DNA of 64,000 nucleotides from NCBI RefSeq assembly GCF_000612545.2, contig NZ_CP097800.1:2415001-2479000 (forward strand), in the 5' to 3' direction. The translations under genes and the position numbers were made by a program. This document shows positions 46,347 to 56,457 of the stretch, piece after piece. Origin of the DNA: Streptomyces sp. PCS3-D2. Lineage in GTDB: Bacteria; Actinomycetota; Actinomycetes; Streptomycetales; Streptomycetaceae. Numbering within the stretch: position 1 is the first letter of the stretch; each line of letters begins with the position of its first letter. The notes beneath the pieces were generated by a model, which worked only from the letters and a program-made list of their open reading frames with translations, had not been told where the DNA came from and searched no databases.

Positions 46347-47162
46347 TCAGCCGGCCATGCGGCGGGACGCCTCTGCGAGGCGGTCCGCGATGGTGCCGTC
46401 GATGACCTCGTCGCCGACGCGCACCGAGATCCCGCCGAGGACCTCGGGGTCCACGTCGAGGTTCAGGTGCATCTGGCGGCCGTACAGCTTGGCCAGCACC
46501 GCGCCGAGGCGCTGCTTCTGCACGTCGCTGAGCGGAACCGCGCTGGTCACGGTGGCGACCATGCGGTCACGGCGCTCGGCGGCGAGCTTGGAAAGGGACT
46601 CCAGTCCCGCTTCCAGGCTACGTCCACGCGGGTGCGTGACAAGACGGATCACCAGGCGCTCGGTGACGGCGTTCACCTTGCCGCCGAGCAGGCTGCGCAG
46701 CAGCTCGCTCTTGGCGGAGGCGGTGGCCGCACGGTCGGTCAGCGCGGCACGCAGCTCGGTGTTCGAGGACACGATCCGGCCGAAGCGGAAGATCTCGTCC
46801 TCGACGTTGTCGAGCGCGCCGGCCTGCTGGGCCGCCGTGAGGTCGGCGGTGGCCGCCAGCTCCTCCAGCGAGTCCACCAGGTCGCGGGACTGCGACCAGC
46901 GGGACCGGGCCATGCCGGACACCAGGTCGAGGGTCTCCCCGCCGACCTGACCGCCGAGCAGCCGAGCGACCAGCTCGGCCTTGGCCTCACCGGCCTGCGC
47001 CGGGTCCGTGATGACCCGACGCAGCGAGACCTCACGGTCGAGCAGCGCGGTGACAGCGGCCAGCTCACCGGCGAGCTTCGCCGCGTCGACGGACGTGTTG
47101 TCCGTCAGCGCGTCGAGACGCTCACGCGCGGAGGCCAGCGCCTCGCGGCTCGCTCCGTTCAT
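46347..47162 (-). CDS. atpH: ATP synthase F1 delta subunit
   Basis: The 271-residue stator subunit that links F1 to the b subunit. It is longer than the E. coli form (177), as is usual in actinobacteria; the first half is an added N-terminal region and the C-terminal half contains the OSCP/delta core (PLSDVQKQRLGAVLAKLYGR and GGISVRVGDEVIDGTI). The start overlaps the atpF stop by 4 nt. Confidence 0.95.
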   Translation of the reverse strand: MNGASREALASARERLDALTDNTSVDAAKLAGELAAVTALLDREVSLRRVITDPAQAGEAKAELVARLLGGQVGGETLDLVSGMARSRWSQSRDLVDSLEELAATADLTAAQQAGALDNVEDEIFRFGRIVSSNTELRAALTDRAATASAKSELLRSLLGGKVNAVTERLVIRLVTHPRGRSLEAGLESLSKLAAERRDRMVATVTSAVPLSDVQKQRLGAVLAKLYGRQMHLNLDVDPEVLGGISVRVGDEVIDGTIADRLAEASRRMAG

Positions 47163-47701
47163 CGGGCAGCCTCGGCCTTCTCCTCAAGCTCGCTGAGGAA
47201 ACGGTCGATGGTGCGGCTCTGCCGGGCGTGGTCCTCCAGGGACTCGCCGACGAGCTTTCCGGCCAGGTCGGTGGCCAGCTTGCCCACGTCCTGACGCAGC
47301 GCCTGCGAGGCGGCCTTGCGGTCTGCCGCGATCTGGGCGTGGCCGGCAGCGATGATCTCCTCACGCTGCCGCTGGCCCTCTGCGCGCAGTTCTTCCTTCA
47401 GCGCAGTGCCCTGCTCCAGCGCTTCCTGGCGCAGGCGCGCGGCCTCGTGCCGGGCCTCGGCGAGCTGGGCCTTGTACTGCTCCAGGACGCTCTGGGCCTC
47501 GGTCTGAGCGGCTTCCGCCTTCTCGATACCGCCCTCGATGGACTCACGGCGCTCTTCCAGAACCTTGTTGATGTTCGGGAGGAGCTTCTTCGCGAGGAAA
47601 CCGAAGACGATGACGAAGGCGATCAGACCGATGACGAGCTCGGGGATCGGCGGAACGAGGGGGTTCTCTCCACCCTCAGCCGCGAGAACCATGAGGTTCA
47701 C
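47159..47701 (-). CDS. atpF: ATP synthase F0 b subunit
   Basis: The 180-residue peripheral stalk protein. One N-terminal transmembrane helix (LVIGLIAFVIVFGFLAKKLL) is followed by a long charged coiled coil (LEERRESIEGGIEKAEAAQT). The start MNLMVLAAEGG may use the first or fourth codon. It lies 41 bp after atpE and overlaps atpH. Confidence 0.96.
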   Translation of the reverse strand: MNLMVLAAEGGENPLVPPIPELVIGLIAFVIVFGFLAKKLLPNINKVLEERRESIEGGIEKAEAAQTEAQSVLEQYKAQLAEARHEAARLRQEALEQGTALKEELRAEGQRQREEIIAAGHAQIAADRKAASQALRQDVGKLATDLAGKLVGESLEDHARQSRTIDRFLSELEEKAEAAR

Positions 47702-47742
47702 ATCAATGCCTTTCGTCTGTTCGGACTAGTGATCGCGATTCG

Positions 47743-48871
<1,129 letters not shown>

Positions 48872-49096
48872 CGCGGGCTCCTTCAGCGTGGCGCATAGGT
48901 ACGGCAACCTCGTTGTGTCGGCGCGGCGCACAGCCGCTGTTCGGCACTGGACTGGTGTTACGGATGATGGGGCGGCGATCAGGCATCGAGCCTCGCGATG
49001 GGACAGGCGTCAGCTCAGATGCCCGCGCCCGCAATGCCGCAGTTGGCACCGGACGATAGCAGGATCTCGAACGCTCACTTATCCCGGCCCTACCCT

Positions 49097-49534
49097 TCAC
49101 GACTTCGGTCCCGGGTTTTCGGGCTTGTCGCCCTTCACCGGGTCCGGTTCGACGTAAAGGATCTTGGCCTTCATGTGAGCACGCGTCTGCGCGGCGATCC
49201 ACACCAGGGTGGTGGCGACGAGCGTGATGGCGAAGGCCTTGGGGTTGAACAGCGTGGTGTTCTTGAACGCTGCGACGAAGACGAAAAGCAGCAGGATCTG
49301 GGCCGTGTAGAGCATGAGCCCCATGGCCTGGAAGAGGTGCGGAAGCGATTTCGCCGTGCGCTGCAGGACGACGAACCCGATGCCCATGAACAGGATCACG
49401 ACCAGCGTCGCGACGACCGCTCCGACCACGCCCTTGCCGCCGACGACAAGCCCACTGATCAACGCGGCGAGTACGCCGGCGACGGCCGTGGGCACGGCGG
49501 CTTGCAGAAGGGATCGGACGTCATCTGACCGCAT
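49097..49534 (-). CDS. atpI: ATP synthase protein I
   Basis: A 145-residue membrane protein with four helices (TAVAGVLAALISGLVVGG, GAVVATLVVILFMGIGFVV, QAMGLMLYTAQILLLFVFV, AFAITLVATTLVWIAAQTR). AtpI assists assembly of the c ring or ion uptake. The ATG giving MRSDDVRSLLQAAVPTAV is preferred to a longer frame. First gene of the operon, preceded by a Rex-type operator. Confidence 0.88.
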   Translation of the reverse strand: MRSDDVRSLLQAAVPTAVAGVLAALISGLVVGGKGVVGAVVATLVVILFMGIGFVVLQRTAKSLPHLFQAMGLMLYTAQILLLFVFVAAFKNTTLFNPKAFAITLVATTLVWIAAQTRAHMKAKILYVEPDPVKGDKPENPGPKS

Positions 49535-49660
49535 GGCGGTTTGCTCCGCGTGGTGGTGGGGGCACTGGACTCGTACGGGACGAGCGTAAGCCCGGTCCGA
49601 GAGAGAACCTCGGGCCAAGGGACCGTCGCACTACGGTCCTTCGGCTCTGTCGCCGGGTTT

Positions 49661-49676
49661 AGTGAACGGTATCACA
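49661..49676. promoter_or_regulatory. Probable Rex operator upstream of the atp operon
   Basis: On the reverse strand the site reads TGTGATACCGTTCACT, close to the Rex consensus TGTGAAC-N2/3-GTTCACA. It lies about 127 bp upstream of atpI. Rex senses NADH/NAD+ and represses respiratory genes in Streptomyces. A second weak GTCAC/GTGAC inverted repeat lies at 49717-49734. Confidence 0.65.
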
Positions 49677-49780
49677 AACTATTTGATGAGAGCTTTACCT
49701 GCCCAGTGTGCCGACTGTCACACATGAGAGTGACCCTGCGCGTGTGTGCGCGACAGGGGGGCTGGTTGTCTGCTAATGGA

Positions 49781-49804
49781 CTTCCATGTCGGACATGTGA
49801 AGCA
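49781..49804 (-). terminator. Weak hairpin after the GlcNAc-1-P transferase gene
   Basis: An imperfect stem with core CATGT-CGG-ACATG and outer CTTC/GAAG, just past the stop at 49809. Confidence 0.45.
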
Positions 49805-49808
49805 GGGG

Positions 49809-51143
49809 TCAGCGAGCGGATTCAGCCTTACGCCGCTCGGGGAAGCGCGAACGGGGGCCCACCGCGGTCGCGCCGTTGACGCCCGAGACGCCTGCGGCGA
49901 TCGGCCCGGCGGGCTTCTGCTCGGCTCCCGACGCGTCCTGCAGGGCGGCCTCCGCCGCCGCCTCGGCCGCGCGCGCGGAGTGCCGGTAGCGGGGCGGGAC
50001 CAGACGTTCGGCCCAGGCCGGGGTACGGGGCGTGAAGCGCGGCAGGAGCAGCAGGAAGAGCCCCACCGCGCTGAGCACGGCGATCACGAGCACGATCCAC
50101 ATCGCGGTGGAGTGCACGGAGTAGGCCACGGTGCCGAAGGCGATCAGGCCCGACCAGAAGTACATGATCAGGACGGCGCGGCTGTGCGAGTGGCCGAGTT
50201 CCAGCAGTCGGTGGTGCAGGTGCCCGCGGTCGGCCGCGAACGGCGACTGGCCGTTCCACGTACGCCGCACGATGGCCAGGATCAGGTCCGCCATCGGGAT
50301 CGCAATGACCGTCAGGGGCAGGATCAGCGGGATGTAGGCGGGCAGCATCGCGTGCGTCGCGTTGCGCTCACCACCGGCGAACAGGGCCAGCGCGTCCGGG
50401 TCCACCTGCCCCGTCAGGGAGATCGCCGCGGCGGCCAGGACCAGACCGATGAGCATCGACCCGGAGTCGCCCATGAAGATCCGCGCGGGGTGCATGTTGT
50501 GCGGCAGGAAGCCCAGGCACATGCCCATCAGGATGGCGGCGAAGAGGGTCGCGGGGGCCGCGGACTCGATCCCGTAGCCGAACCAGATCCGGTAGGCGTA
50601 CAGGAAGAGAGCGGCCGCCGCGATGCAGACCATGCCGGCGGCGAGGCCGTCGAGGCCGTCCACGAAGTTCACCGCGTTGATGGTGATCACGACGAGCGCC
50701 ACGGTGAGCAGGTTGCCCTGCCACTGGGTGAGCGGGACCGTGCCGATGAAGGGGACCGGGATCCACAGGATCGTCAGTCCCTGCATGACCATCACACCGG
50801 CGGAGATCATCTGCGCGCCGAGCTTGATCAGGGCGTCGATCTCGAACTTGTCGTCCAGGACGCCGATCAGCCAGATCAGCGCGGCACCGGAGAGCAGGGC
50901 GCGCGGCTCGTTCGACTTCTCGAAGACCGCGTTGAGGTTCTGCAGGTGATCGGCGACCAGCAGGCCGGCGCACAGGCCGCCGAACATCGCGATCCCGCCG
51001 AGGCGCGGCGTCGGCTCGCGGTGCACGTCGCGGGCGCGGATCTCCGGCATGGCCCCGGCCGCGATCGCGAACTTCCGCACGGGCCCGGTCAGCAGGTAGG
51101 TCACCGCGACCGTGACGCAAAGCGTCAGCAGATATTCACGCAC
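49809..51143 (-). CDS. Undecaprenyl-phosphate GlcNAc-1-phosphate transferase-like (MraY/WecA family)
   Basis: A 444-residue polytopic enzyme that transfers a sugar-phosphate from UDP-GlcNAc (or similar) to undecaprenyl phosphate to start wall-polymer synthesis. Family motifs are PTPRLGGIAMFGG, NAVNFVDGLDGLAAGM, FLPHNMHPARIFMGDSGSM and the HxHH-type HLHHRLLELGHSHSRAV loop. About eleven helices are seen. The C-terminal 60 residues are hydrophilic. The GTG start (VREYLLTL) is chosen by family match and has only a weak ribosome binding site. Often called Rfe or WecA in Streptomyces. Confidence 0.92.
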   Translation of the reverse strand: MREYLLTLCVTVAVTYLLTGPVRKFAIAAGAMPEIRARDVHREPTPRLGGIAMFGGLCAGLLVADHLQNLNAVFEKSNEPRALLSGAALIWLIGVLDDKFEIDALIKLGAQMISAGVMVMQGLTILWIPVPFIGTVPLTQWQGNLLTVALVVITINAVNFVDGLDGLAAGMVCIAAAALFLYAYRIWFGYGIESAAPATLFAAILMGMCLGFLPHNMHPARIFMGDSGSMLIGLVLAAAAISLTGQVDPDALALFAGGERNATHAMLPAYIPLILPLTVIAIPMADLILAIVRRTWNGQSPFAADRGHLHHRLLELGHSHSRAVLIMYFWSGLIAFGTVAYSVHSTAMWIVLVIAVLSAVGLFLLLLPRFTPRTPAWAERLVPPRYRHSARAAEAAAEAALQDASGAEQKPAGPIAAGVSGVNGATAVGPRSRFPERRKAESAR

Positions 51144-51259
51144 TGGCTGCCCCAGAAGTATCGCCGGCCATCTCAGCCCCACACATTAGCTGCGATGTCC
51201 CCTCCACCGAGGACGCGAGGGGTCCGTATACCGGTTCCACTACGCCCCTCTTGCCCCGT

Positions 51260-52489
51260 TTACTCCCCGTAAGGGGGAAATCCTGCTGTGAGCTCGCCGA
51301 CCTCCGTACGTGTCTGCGCGGCTTCCCCGCGCAGCGCGGTCGCGAACAGCTCCGCGATCCGGAGCATCTCCGGCTCCCCCATCCCCTGGGTGGTCGCGGC
51401 GGCCGTCCCCATCCGGACCCCCCGCTGGTCCCCGTACGGCAGCACGCACGTGTCCAGCACGATCCCGGCGGCGGCCAGCCTGCCGCGGGCGGTCGGGCCG
51501 TCCACGCCCAGCGGCGCCGGGTCGGCGGTGATCATGTGCGTGTCGGTGCCGCCGGTGGTGATCGTGAACCCGCGTTCCTCCAGCGCCCCGGCCAGTACCC
51601 GGGCGTTGGCCACCACCCGGTGGGCGTAGGTGGCGAATTCCGGTCGGGCCGCCTCGCCGAAGGCCACCGCCTTGGCGGCGATGGTGTGCATCTGCGCCCC
51701 GCCCTGGGTGAACGGGAACACCGCCCGGTCGACGCGCTCGGCGAGATCGGCGCCGCACAGCAGCATCCCGCCGCGCGGCCCGCGCAGCACCTTGTGCGTG
51801 GTCGCGCAGACGACGTCCGCGTACGGGACCGGACTCGGCGCGGCCCCGCCGGCCACCAGCCCGATGGGATGCCCGGCGTCGGCGATCAGATACGCCCCGA
51901 CCTCGTCGGCGATTTCCCGGAAGGCCGAGTACTCGGGGTGGCGGGGATAGGAGATGGACCCGCACACGATGGCCCTGGGGCGGTGCGCACGGGCAAGGTC
52001 CTGCACCTGCCGGTAGTCGATCAGGCCGGTCCGGGGGTCCACGCCGTACCCGACGAAGCTGAACCAGTGGCCGGAGAAGTTGGCGGGCGAGCCGTGGGTG
52101 AGGTGCCCCCCGTACGGCAGCCCCATCGCCAGCACGGTGTCCCCCGGCCGCAGCAGCGCCGCGTAGGCGGCCAGGACGGCCGAGGAGCCGGAATGCGCCT
52201 GCACGTTCGCGTGCTCGGTCCCGAACAGCGCCTTGGCCCGCTCCACGGCGATCTGCTCGGCCATGTCGGCGTACTCGCACCCGCCGTGGTAGCGGGCGCC
52301 CGGGTAGCCCTCGGCGTACTTGTTGGCGAGCGGGGACCCCAGCGCCGCCAGGACGGCCGTCGAGGTGAAGTTCTCCGCCGCGCTCAGCTGCAGCGTGCCG
52401 GCCTGCCTGCGGCCCTCCCCGGCGAGTACGTCGGCCATCTGCGGGTCCTGCCGGCGCAGCAGGTCCGTGGGCTGGGTGATGACGCTCAT
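51260..52489 (-). CDS. Serine hydroxymethyltransferase paralogue (GlyA2-like)
   Basis: A 409-residue PLP enzyme of the SHMT family. The PLP Lys is in CATTHKVLRGPRGGML, and LANKYAEGYPGARYHGGCEY is conserved. Differences from canonical GlyA include QLSAAENFTS instead of IASENF, and DAGHPIGLVAGG instead of DMAHIAGLVA. Its setting between wall-polymer and tRNA/translation genes suggests it is not the main one-carbon enzyme. It may make an amino acid or modified sugar; this is inference. Confidence 0.88.
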   Translation of the reverse strand: MSVITQPTDLLRRQDPQMADVLAGEGRRQAGTLQLSAAENFTSTAVLAALGSPLANKYAEGYPGARYHGGCEYADMAEQIAVERAKALFGTEHANVQAHSGSSAVLAAYAALLRPGDTVLAMGLPYGGHLTHGSPANFSGHWFSFVGYGVDPRTGLIDYRQVQDLARAHRPRAIVCGSISYPRHPEYSAFREIADEVGAYLIADAGHPIGLVAGGAAPSPVPYADVVCATTHKVLRGPRGGMLLCGADLAERVDRAVFPFTQGGAQMHTIAAKAVAFGEAARPEFATYAHRVVANARVLAGALEERGFTITTGGTDTHMITADPAPLGVDGPTARGRLAAAGIVLDTCVLPYGDQRGVRMGTAAATTQGMGEPEMLRIAELFATALRGEAAQTRTEVGELTAGFPPYGE

Positions 52490-52590
52490 GGCGCGACTCC
52501 AGGGGGATACCGGGTACCAGCCACTGTAGGCCCGGCCCGCCCGTCACGCCTCGCGGCGCAACCGCCCCGCCGCGGTGCGCCCCGCCGGGG

Positions 52591-53223
52591 TCAGCGACGC
52601 GCCGCCACACCCGTCAGGGCCGTCACCACGGGGTCCAGCGCCTGGTTGATCTCGTCGCCGATGGAGCGGAAGAAGGTGATCGGCGCACCGTACGGGTCGT
52701 ACACCTCGTCCGCGTCGGGCGACGGTGCCAGCAGCCACCCGCGCAGCGCCGCGGCGGCCCGTACGAGGGCCCGCGCCCGCTCCGCCACGCCGTCGTCCAC
52801 CGGCGGCAGCGTGGCCGGGTCTATGGCCCTGACCAGCCGGGTGAACTCCTTCAGCGTGAAGGTGCGCAGCCCCGCCGAATGCCCCATCGAGATGACCTGC
52901 GCGCGGTGGTCCCGCGTGGCGGTCAGCACCAGGTCGGCACGTATGACGTGCTCGTCCAGCAGCTCGCGGCCGGTGAACCCCGAGGTGTCGGCCCCGAAGT
53001 CCTCCAGTACGGCGGCCGCGTTGGCCTCCATCGGAGCACCCTCGTGGCCCCAGGTGCCGGCGCTCTCCACGATGAGGTCTCCGCCGACCGGACCGCCGAG
53101 GCGGTGCGAGAGGGCGTGCCGGGTGAGCCGCTCGGTGATCGGAGAGCGGCACACGTTGCCCGTGCTGACGTGGAGTATGCGGAAAGTGCTTCCCCCTGCT
53201 ATGCCACGCCCCTCAGGGCTCAC
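52591..53223 (-). CDS. Low-molecular-weight phosphatase family protein with Ser in place of the catalytic Cys
   Basis: A 210-residue protein with the LMW protein-tyrosine phosphatase fold. The P-loop reads HVSTGNVCRSPITERL; in active members the CX5R motif has Cys at the first position (C-x-G-N-x-C-R-S), but here residue 20 is Ser, while Cys25 and Arg26 are kept. The DPYG general-acid motif is intact (VYDPYGAP). Either the residue works differently or the protein is a pseudophosphatase. From memory, the Streptomyces orthologue has the same Ser. The GTG start overlaps the Sua5 gene (GTGA) and the gene is translationally coupled to it. Confidence 0.87.
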   Translation of the reverse strand: MSPEGRGIAGGSTFRILHVSTGNVCRSPITERLTRHALSHRLGGPVGGDLIVESAGTWGHEGAPMEANAAAVLEDFGADTSGFTGRELLDEHVIRADLVLTATRDHRAQVISMGHSAGLRTFTLKEFTRLVRAIDPATLPPVDDGVAERARALVRAAAALRGWLLAPSPDADEVYDPYGAPITFFRSIGDEINQALDPVVTALTGVAARR

Positions 53224-53867
53224 GGGGCGACCTCGAGGTCGGGTACGACCTCCCGCAGCTGGCCGGCGCTCAGCGCTCCCTCCCGCAGCAGCACGGGCAC
53301 CTTCCCCGTGACGTCGACGATCGACGACGGCTCGATGCCGGGCGTCGGGCCCCCGTCGAGGTAGACCGACACCGATTCGCCGAGCATCTCCCGCGCCGCG
53401 TCGCAGTCCTCGGGCGCCGGATGCCCGGAGAGGTTGGCCGAGGACACCGCCATCGGGCCGACCTCCGTCAGCAGCTCGATGGCGACGGGGTGCAGGGGCA
53501 TCCGCACGGCCACGGTCCCCTGGGTTTCGCCGAGGTCCCACGCCAGCGAGGGCTGGTGCTTGGCGACCAGCGTCAGCGCGCCGGGCCAGAAGGCGTCGAC
53601 GAGCTCCCAGGCCTGCTCGGAGAAGTCCGTGACGAGGCCGTGCAGGGTGTTCGGGGAACCGATGAGCACCGGGGTGGGCATGCCGCGGCCGCGGCCCTTG
53701 GCGGCGAGGAGGTCGTGCACGGCCTCCGGGCTGAAGGCGTCCGCGCCGATTCCGTACAGGGTGTCGGTGGGCAGCACGACGAGCTCGCCGCGGCGCACGG
53801 CGGATGCGGCTTCGCGCAGGCCCGTCTTGCGGTCCGTTGCGTCGTTGCAGTCGTATCGCCGGGCCAT
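53220..53867 (-). CDS. L-threonylcarbamoyladenylate synthase (TsaC/Sua5)
   Basis: A 215-residue enzyme that makes threonylcarbamoyl-AMP for t6A37 modification of ANN-decoding tRNAs. YrdC motifs are VVLPTDTLYGIGADAFS, KGRGRGMPTPVLIGS, FWPGALTLVAK, GTVAVRMPLHPVAI and SSANLSGHPAPED. The ATG has AGGAGG 7 nt upstream. It lacks the extra Sua5 domain. It is cotranscribed with prmC and the phosphatase-like gene. Confidence 0.95.
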   Translation of the reverse strand: MARRYDCNDATDRKTGLREAASAVRRGELVVLPTDTLYGIGADAFSPEAVHDLLAAKGRGRGMPTPVLIGSPNTLHGLVTDFSEQAWELVDAFWPGALTLVAKHQPSLAWDLGETQGTVAVRMPLHPVAIELLTEVGPMAVSSANLSGHPAPEDCDAAREMLGESVSVYLDGGPTPGIEPSSIVDVTGKVPVLLREGALSAGQLREVVPDLEVAP

Positions 53868-53916
53868 CAGCGGGCCTCCTCGTGCAGCAGGGGGGTGGCG
53901 GGGGTCGTCGCGCCGG

Positions 53917-54762
53917 TCACGGCAGTGCCTTGCGGGCCGTGGCGAAGCGCGGGCGGTTGTTGAGGTCGGGGTGGTCGGCCGCGTCGGCCCAGCCCCGCTC
54001 CTCGGCGAAGATCCACGGGACCTGCCCGCCCTGCGTGTCGGCGTGCTCGACGACGACGATGCCGCCCGGCCTGAGGAGCCGGTGGGCGGTGCGTTCGAGG
54101 CCCCGGATGGTGTCCAGGCCGTCCTCGCCGGAGAAGAGCGCCATCTCCGGGTCGTGGTCACGGGCCTCGGGCGCCACGTACTCCCACTCGGTGAGCGGGA
54201 TGTACGGCGGGTTGGAGATGACCAGGTCGACCTGGCCGTCGAGCTCGGGCAGGGCGCTCAGGGCGTCCCCCTGGTGGACGGTGACCCGGGAGCCCTCTGC
54301 GTTCTTGCGGGTCCACCGCAGGGCGTCCTCGGACAGCTCGACCGCGTGCACGCGCGAGCGCGGCACCTCCTGGGCCATGGCCAGAGCGATCGCCCCGGAC
54401 CCGGTGCACAGGTCGACGATCAGCGGCTCGACGACGTCCATCGCCCGGACGGCCTGTATGGCCCAGTCCACGACCGACTCGGTCTCGGGCCGGGGCACGA
54501 AGACACCGGGCCCGACCTGGAGCTCCAGGTACCGGAAGAAGGCGCGCCCGGTGATGTGCTGGAGCGGCTCGCGCGCCTCGCGGCGGGCGACGGCCTCCCA
54601 GTAGCGGGCGTCGAAGTCCGCGTCCTTGACGTGGTGCAGTTCCCCCCGCTTGACGCCGTGCACGAAGGCGGCGAGTTCCTCCGCGTCGAAGCGCGGTGAG
54701 GGTACGCCGGCGGCGGCCAGCCGCTGGGTGGCCTGGGCCACCTCGGCAAGCAGCAAGTTCAC
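53917..54762 (-). CDS. prmC: Peptide chain release factor N5-glutamine methyltransferase
   Basis: A 281-residue SAM-dependent enzyme that methylates the Gln of the GGQ motif of release factors RF1/RF2. SAM motif DLCTGSGAIALAMAQEV and the catalytic NPPY (VISNPPYIPLTEWEY) are present. The GTG start has GGAGGA 6 nt upstream. Its substrate gene prfA lies directly upstream on the same strand. Confidence 0.95.
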   Translation of the reverse strand: MNLLLAEVAQATQRLAAAGVPSPRFDAEELAAFVHGVKRGELHHVKDADFDARYWEAVARREAREPLQHITGRAFFRYLELQVGPGVFVPRPETESVVDWAIQAVRAMDVVEPLIVDLCTGSGAIALAMAQEVPRSRVHAVELSEDALRWTRKNAEGSRVTVHQGDALSALPELDGQVDLVISNPPYIPLTEWEYVAPEARDHDPEMALFSGEDGLDTIRGLERTAHRLLRPGGIVVVEHADTQGGQVPWIFAEERGWADAADHPDLNNRPRFATARKALP

Positions 54763-54811
54763 GCTGGTCCTCCGGGCTGCTGTCGTACGGGGGGGGTGGA
54801 GCGGGCTTCGG

Positions 54812-55891
54812 TCAGCTCGCGGCGGCGAGCTTGGCCGCGGAGTCGGTGTCCACGCAGGCCTGGATGACCGCGTCGAGGTCTCCGTCGAGCACCTGGTCGA
54901 GGTTGTAGGCCTTGAAGCCGGTGCGGTGGTCCGAGATCCGGTTCTCCGGGAAGTTGTAGGTACGGATCTTCTCGGACCGGTCCACGGAGCGGACCTGGCT
55001 GCGGCGCACGTCGGAGGCCTCCTGCTCGGCGGCCTCCTGCGCGGCGGCCAGCAGGCGCGACCGCAGGATGCGCATGGCCTGCTCCTTGTTCTGGAGCTGG
55101 CTCTTCTCGTTCTGGCAGGAGGCGACCACACCGGTCGGGATGTGCGTGATGCGCACCGCCGAGTCGGTGGTGTTGACGGACTGGCCGCCGGGGCCGGAGG
55201 AGCGGTACACGTCGATGCGGAGGTCGTTCGCGTTGATCTCGACCTCGACCTCCTCGGCCTCCGGGGTGACGAGTACACCGGCGGCGGAGGTGTGGATGCG
55301 GCCCTGGGACTCGGTGGCCGGAACGCGCTGGACGCGGTGCACGCCGCCCTCGTACTTCAGACGGGCCCACACGCCCTGGCCCGGCTCGGTGGCACCGTTG
55401 CCGCCCTTGGTGCGGACGGAGACCTGGACGTCCTTGTAGCCGCCGAGCTCGGACTCGGTGGCGTCGATGATCTCGGTCTTCCAGCCCACGCGCTCGGCGT
55501 AGCGCAGGTACATGCGCAGCAGGTCGCCGGCGAACAGGGCCGACTCGTCGCCGCCCGCGCCCGCCTTGACCTCCAGGAGCACGTCCTTGTCGTCGCTGGG
55601 GTCGCGCGGCACGAGCAGCAGGCGGAGCTTCTCGGTGAGCTCCTCGCGCTGCTGGGCCAGGTCCTTGACCTCGGCGGCGAAGTCCGGGTCGTCGGCCGCC
55701 AGCTCCTTCGCCGTCTCGATGTCCTCGCCCGTCTGCTTCCAGGCACGGAAGGTGGCGATGATCGGGGTCAGCTCCGCATAGCGCTTGTTCAGCTTGCGCG
55801 CGTTGGCCTGATCGGAGTGGACCGAAGGGTCGGCGAGCTGCTTCTCGAGGTCGGCGTGTTCGCCGACCAGTTCCTCGACCGCCTCGAACAT
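54812..55891 (-). CDS. prfA: Peptide chain release factor 1
   Basis: The 359-residue factor that recognises UAA and UAG. The GGQ motif for peptide release is in [19 protein letters not shown]. The stop-codon recognition region and the N-terminal coiled-coil domain ([20 protein letters not shown]) are complete. AGGAG lies 8 nt upstream of the ATG. Its Gln is the likely target of PrmC. Confidence 0.97.
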   Translation of the reverse strand: MFEAVEELVGEHADLEKQLADPSVHSDQANARKLNKRYAELTPIIATFRAWKQTGEDIETAKELAADDPDFAAEVKDLAQQREELTEKLRLLLVPRDPSDDKDVLLEVKAGAGGDESALFAGDLLRMYLRYAERVGWKTEIIDATESELGGYKDVQVSVRTKGGNGATEPGQGVWARLKYEGGVHRVQRVPATESQGRIHTSAAGVLVTPEAEEVEVEINANDLRIDVYRSSGPGGQSVNTTDSAVRITHIPTGVVASCQNEKSQLQNKEQAMRILRSRLLAAAQEAAEQEASDVRRSQVRSVDRSEKIRTYNFPENRISDHRTGFKAYNLDQVLDGDLDAVIQACVDTDSAAKLAAAS

Positions 55892-55956
55892 CGGGGGACT
55901 CCTGTGGTGAAAGTGCGGGGGGACTGCACGGGGTGACGGGCTTGAACGACGACAAA

Positions 55957-56009
55957 GGCGCCGGTCCGGCCGCCCCCGAGTGGACAGGGGGCGGCCGGAG
56001 ACCGGCGCC
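55957..56009 (-). terminator. Terminator after rpmE
   Basis: A 21-bp stem (GGCGCCGGTC plus CGGCCGCCCCC) with a 2-nt bulge and 9-nt loop, 10 nt past the L31 stop. It separates rpmE from prfA. Confidence 0.85.
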
Positions 56010-56018
56010 TGGGTCGCG

Positions 56019-56237
56019 CTACTTCTTGGCCGCGCCCTTGCCGAAGCGCGCCTCGAAGCGGGCCACACGGCCACCGGTGTCGAGGATCTTCTGCTTGCCC
56101 GTGTAGAACGGGTGGCACTCGGAGCAGACCTCGGCACGGATGGTGCCCTCGGTCAGGGTGCTACGGGTCGTGAACGACGCGCCGCAGGTGCAGCTGACCG
56201 CGGTCTCGACGTACTCGGGGTGAACATCGCGCTTCAA
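56019..56237 (-). CDS. rpmE: 50S ribosomal protein L31 (zinc-binding type)
   Basis: A 72-residue L31 of the C+ type. The four zinc cysteines are in [10 protein letters not shown] and [12 protein letters not shown]. The fold runs [20 protein letters not shown] to the end. AGGAGACACC supplies the ribosome binding site. Zinc-binding L31 is usually replaced by a C- type under zinc starvation via Zur; the paralogue is not here. Confidence 0.97.
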   Translation of the reverse strand: MKRDVHPEYVETAVSCTCGASFTTRSTLTEGTIRAEVCSECHPFYTGKQKILDTGGRVARFEARFGKGAAKK

Positions 56238-56457
56238 GGTGTCTCCTAGATTCGGGAGGGCGCCGGGTCGCAGGAGCCGAATTGCGCACTGCGTGAACCG
56301 GGGCCGACAGACCAGTCTGCCAGGACCGGGCCGCCTGTCAAAATTCTGAGGACACCACCCTCAACGGGAGGGGGGCCGGGTCTATTCCGGGCTCCGTTCC
56401 GGGGCCTGCCGCGGGGTCCTGCCGGGCTGCGGCGCAGCGGGTCCCGGGCCGCTTCGC

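Noticed and set aside
56238-56457. Possible small gene between rpmE and the LCP gene
   Set aside because: Open frames here are Arg/Gly/Pro-rich shadows without start signals. The gap is likely the rpmE promoter region.
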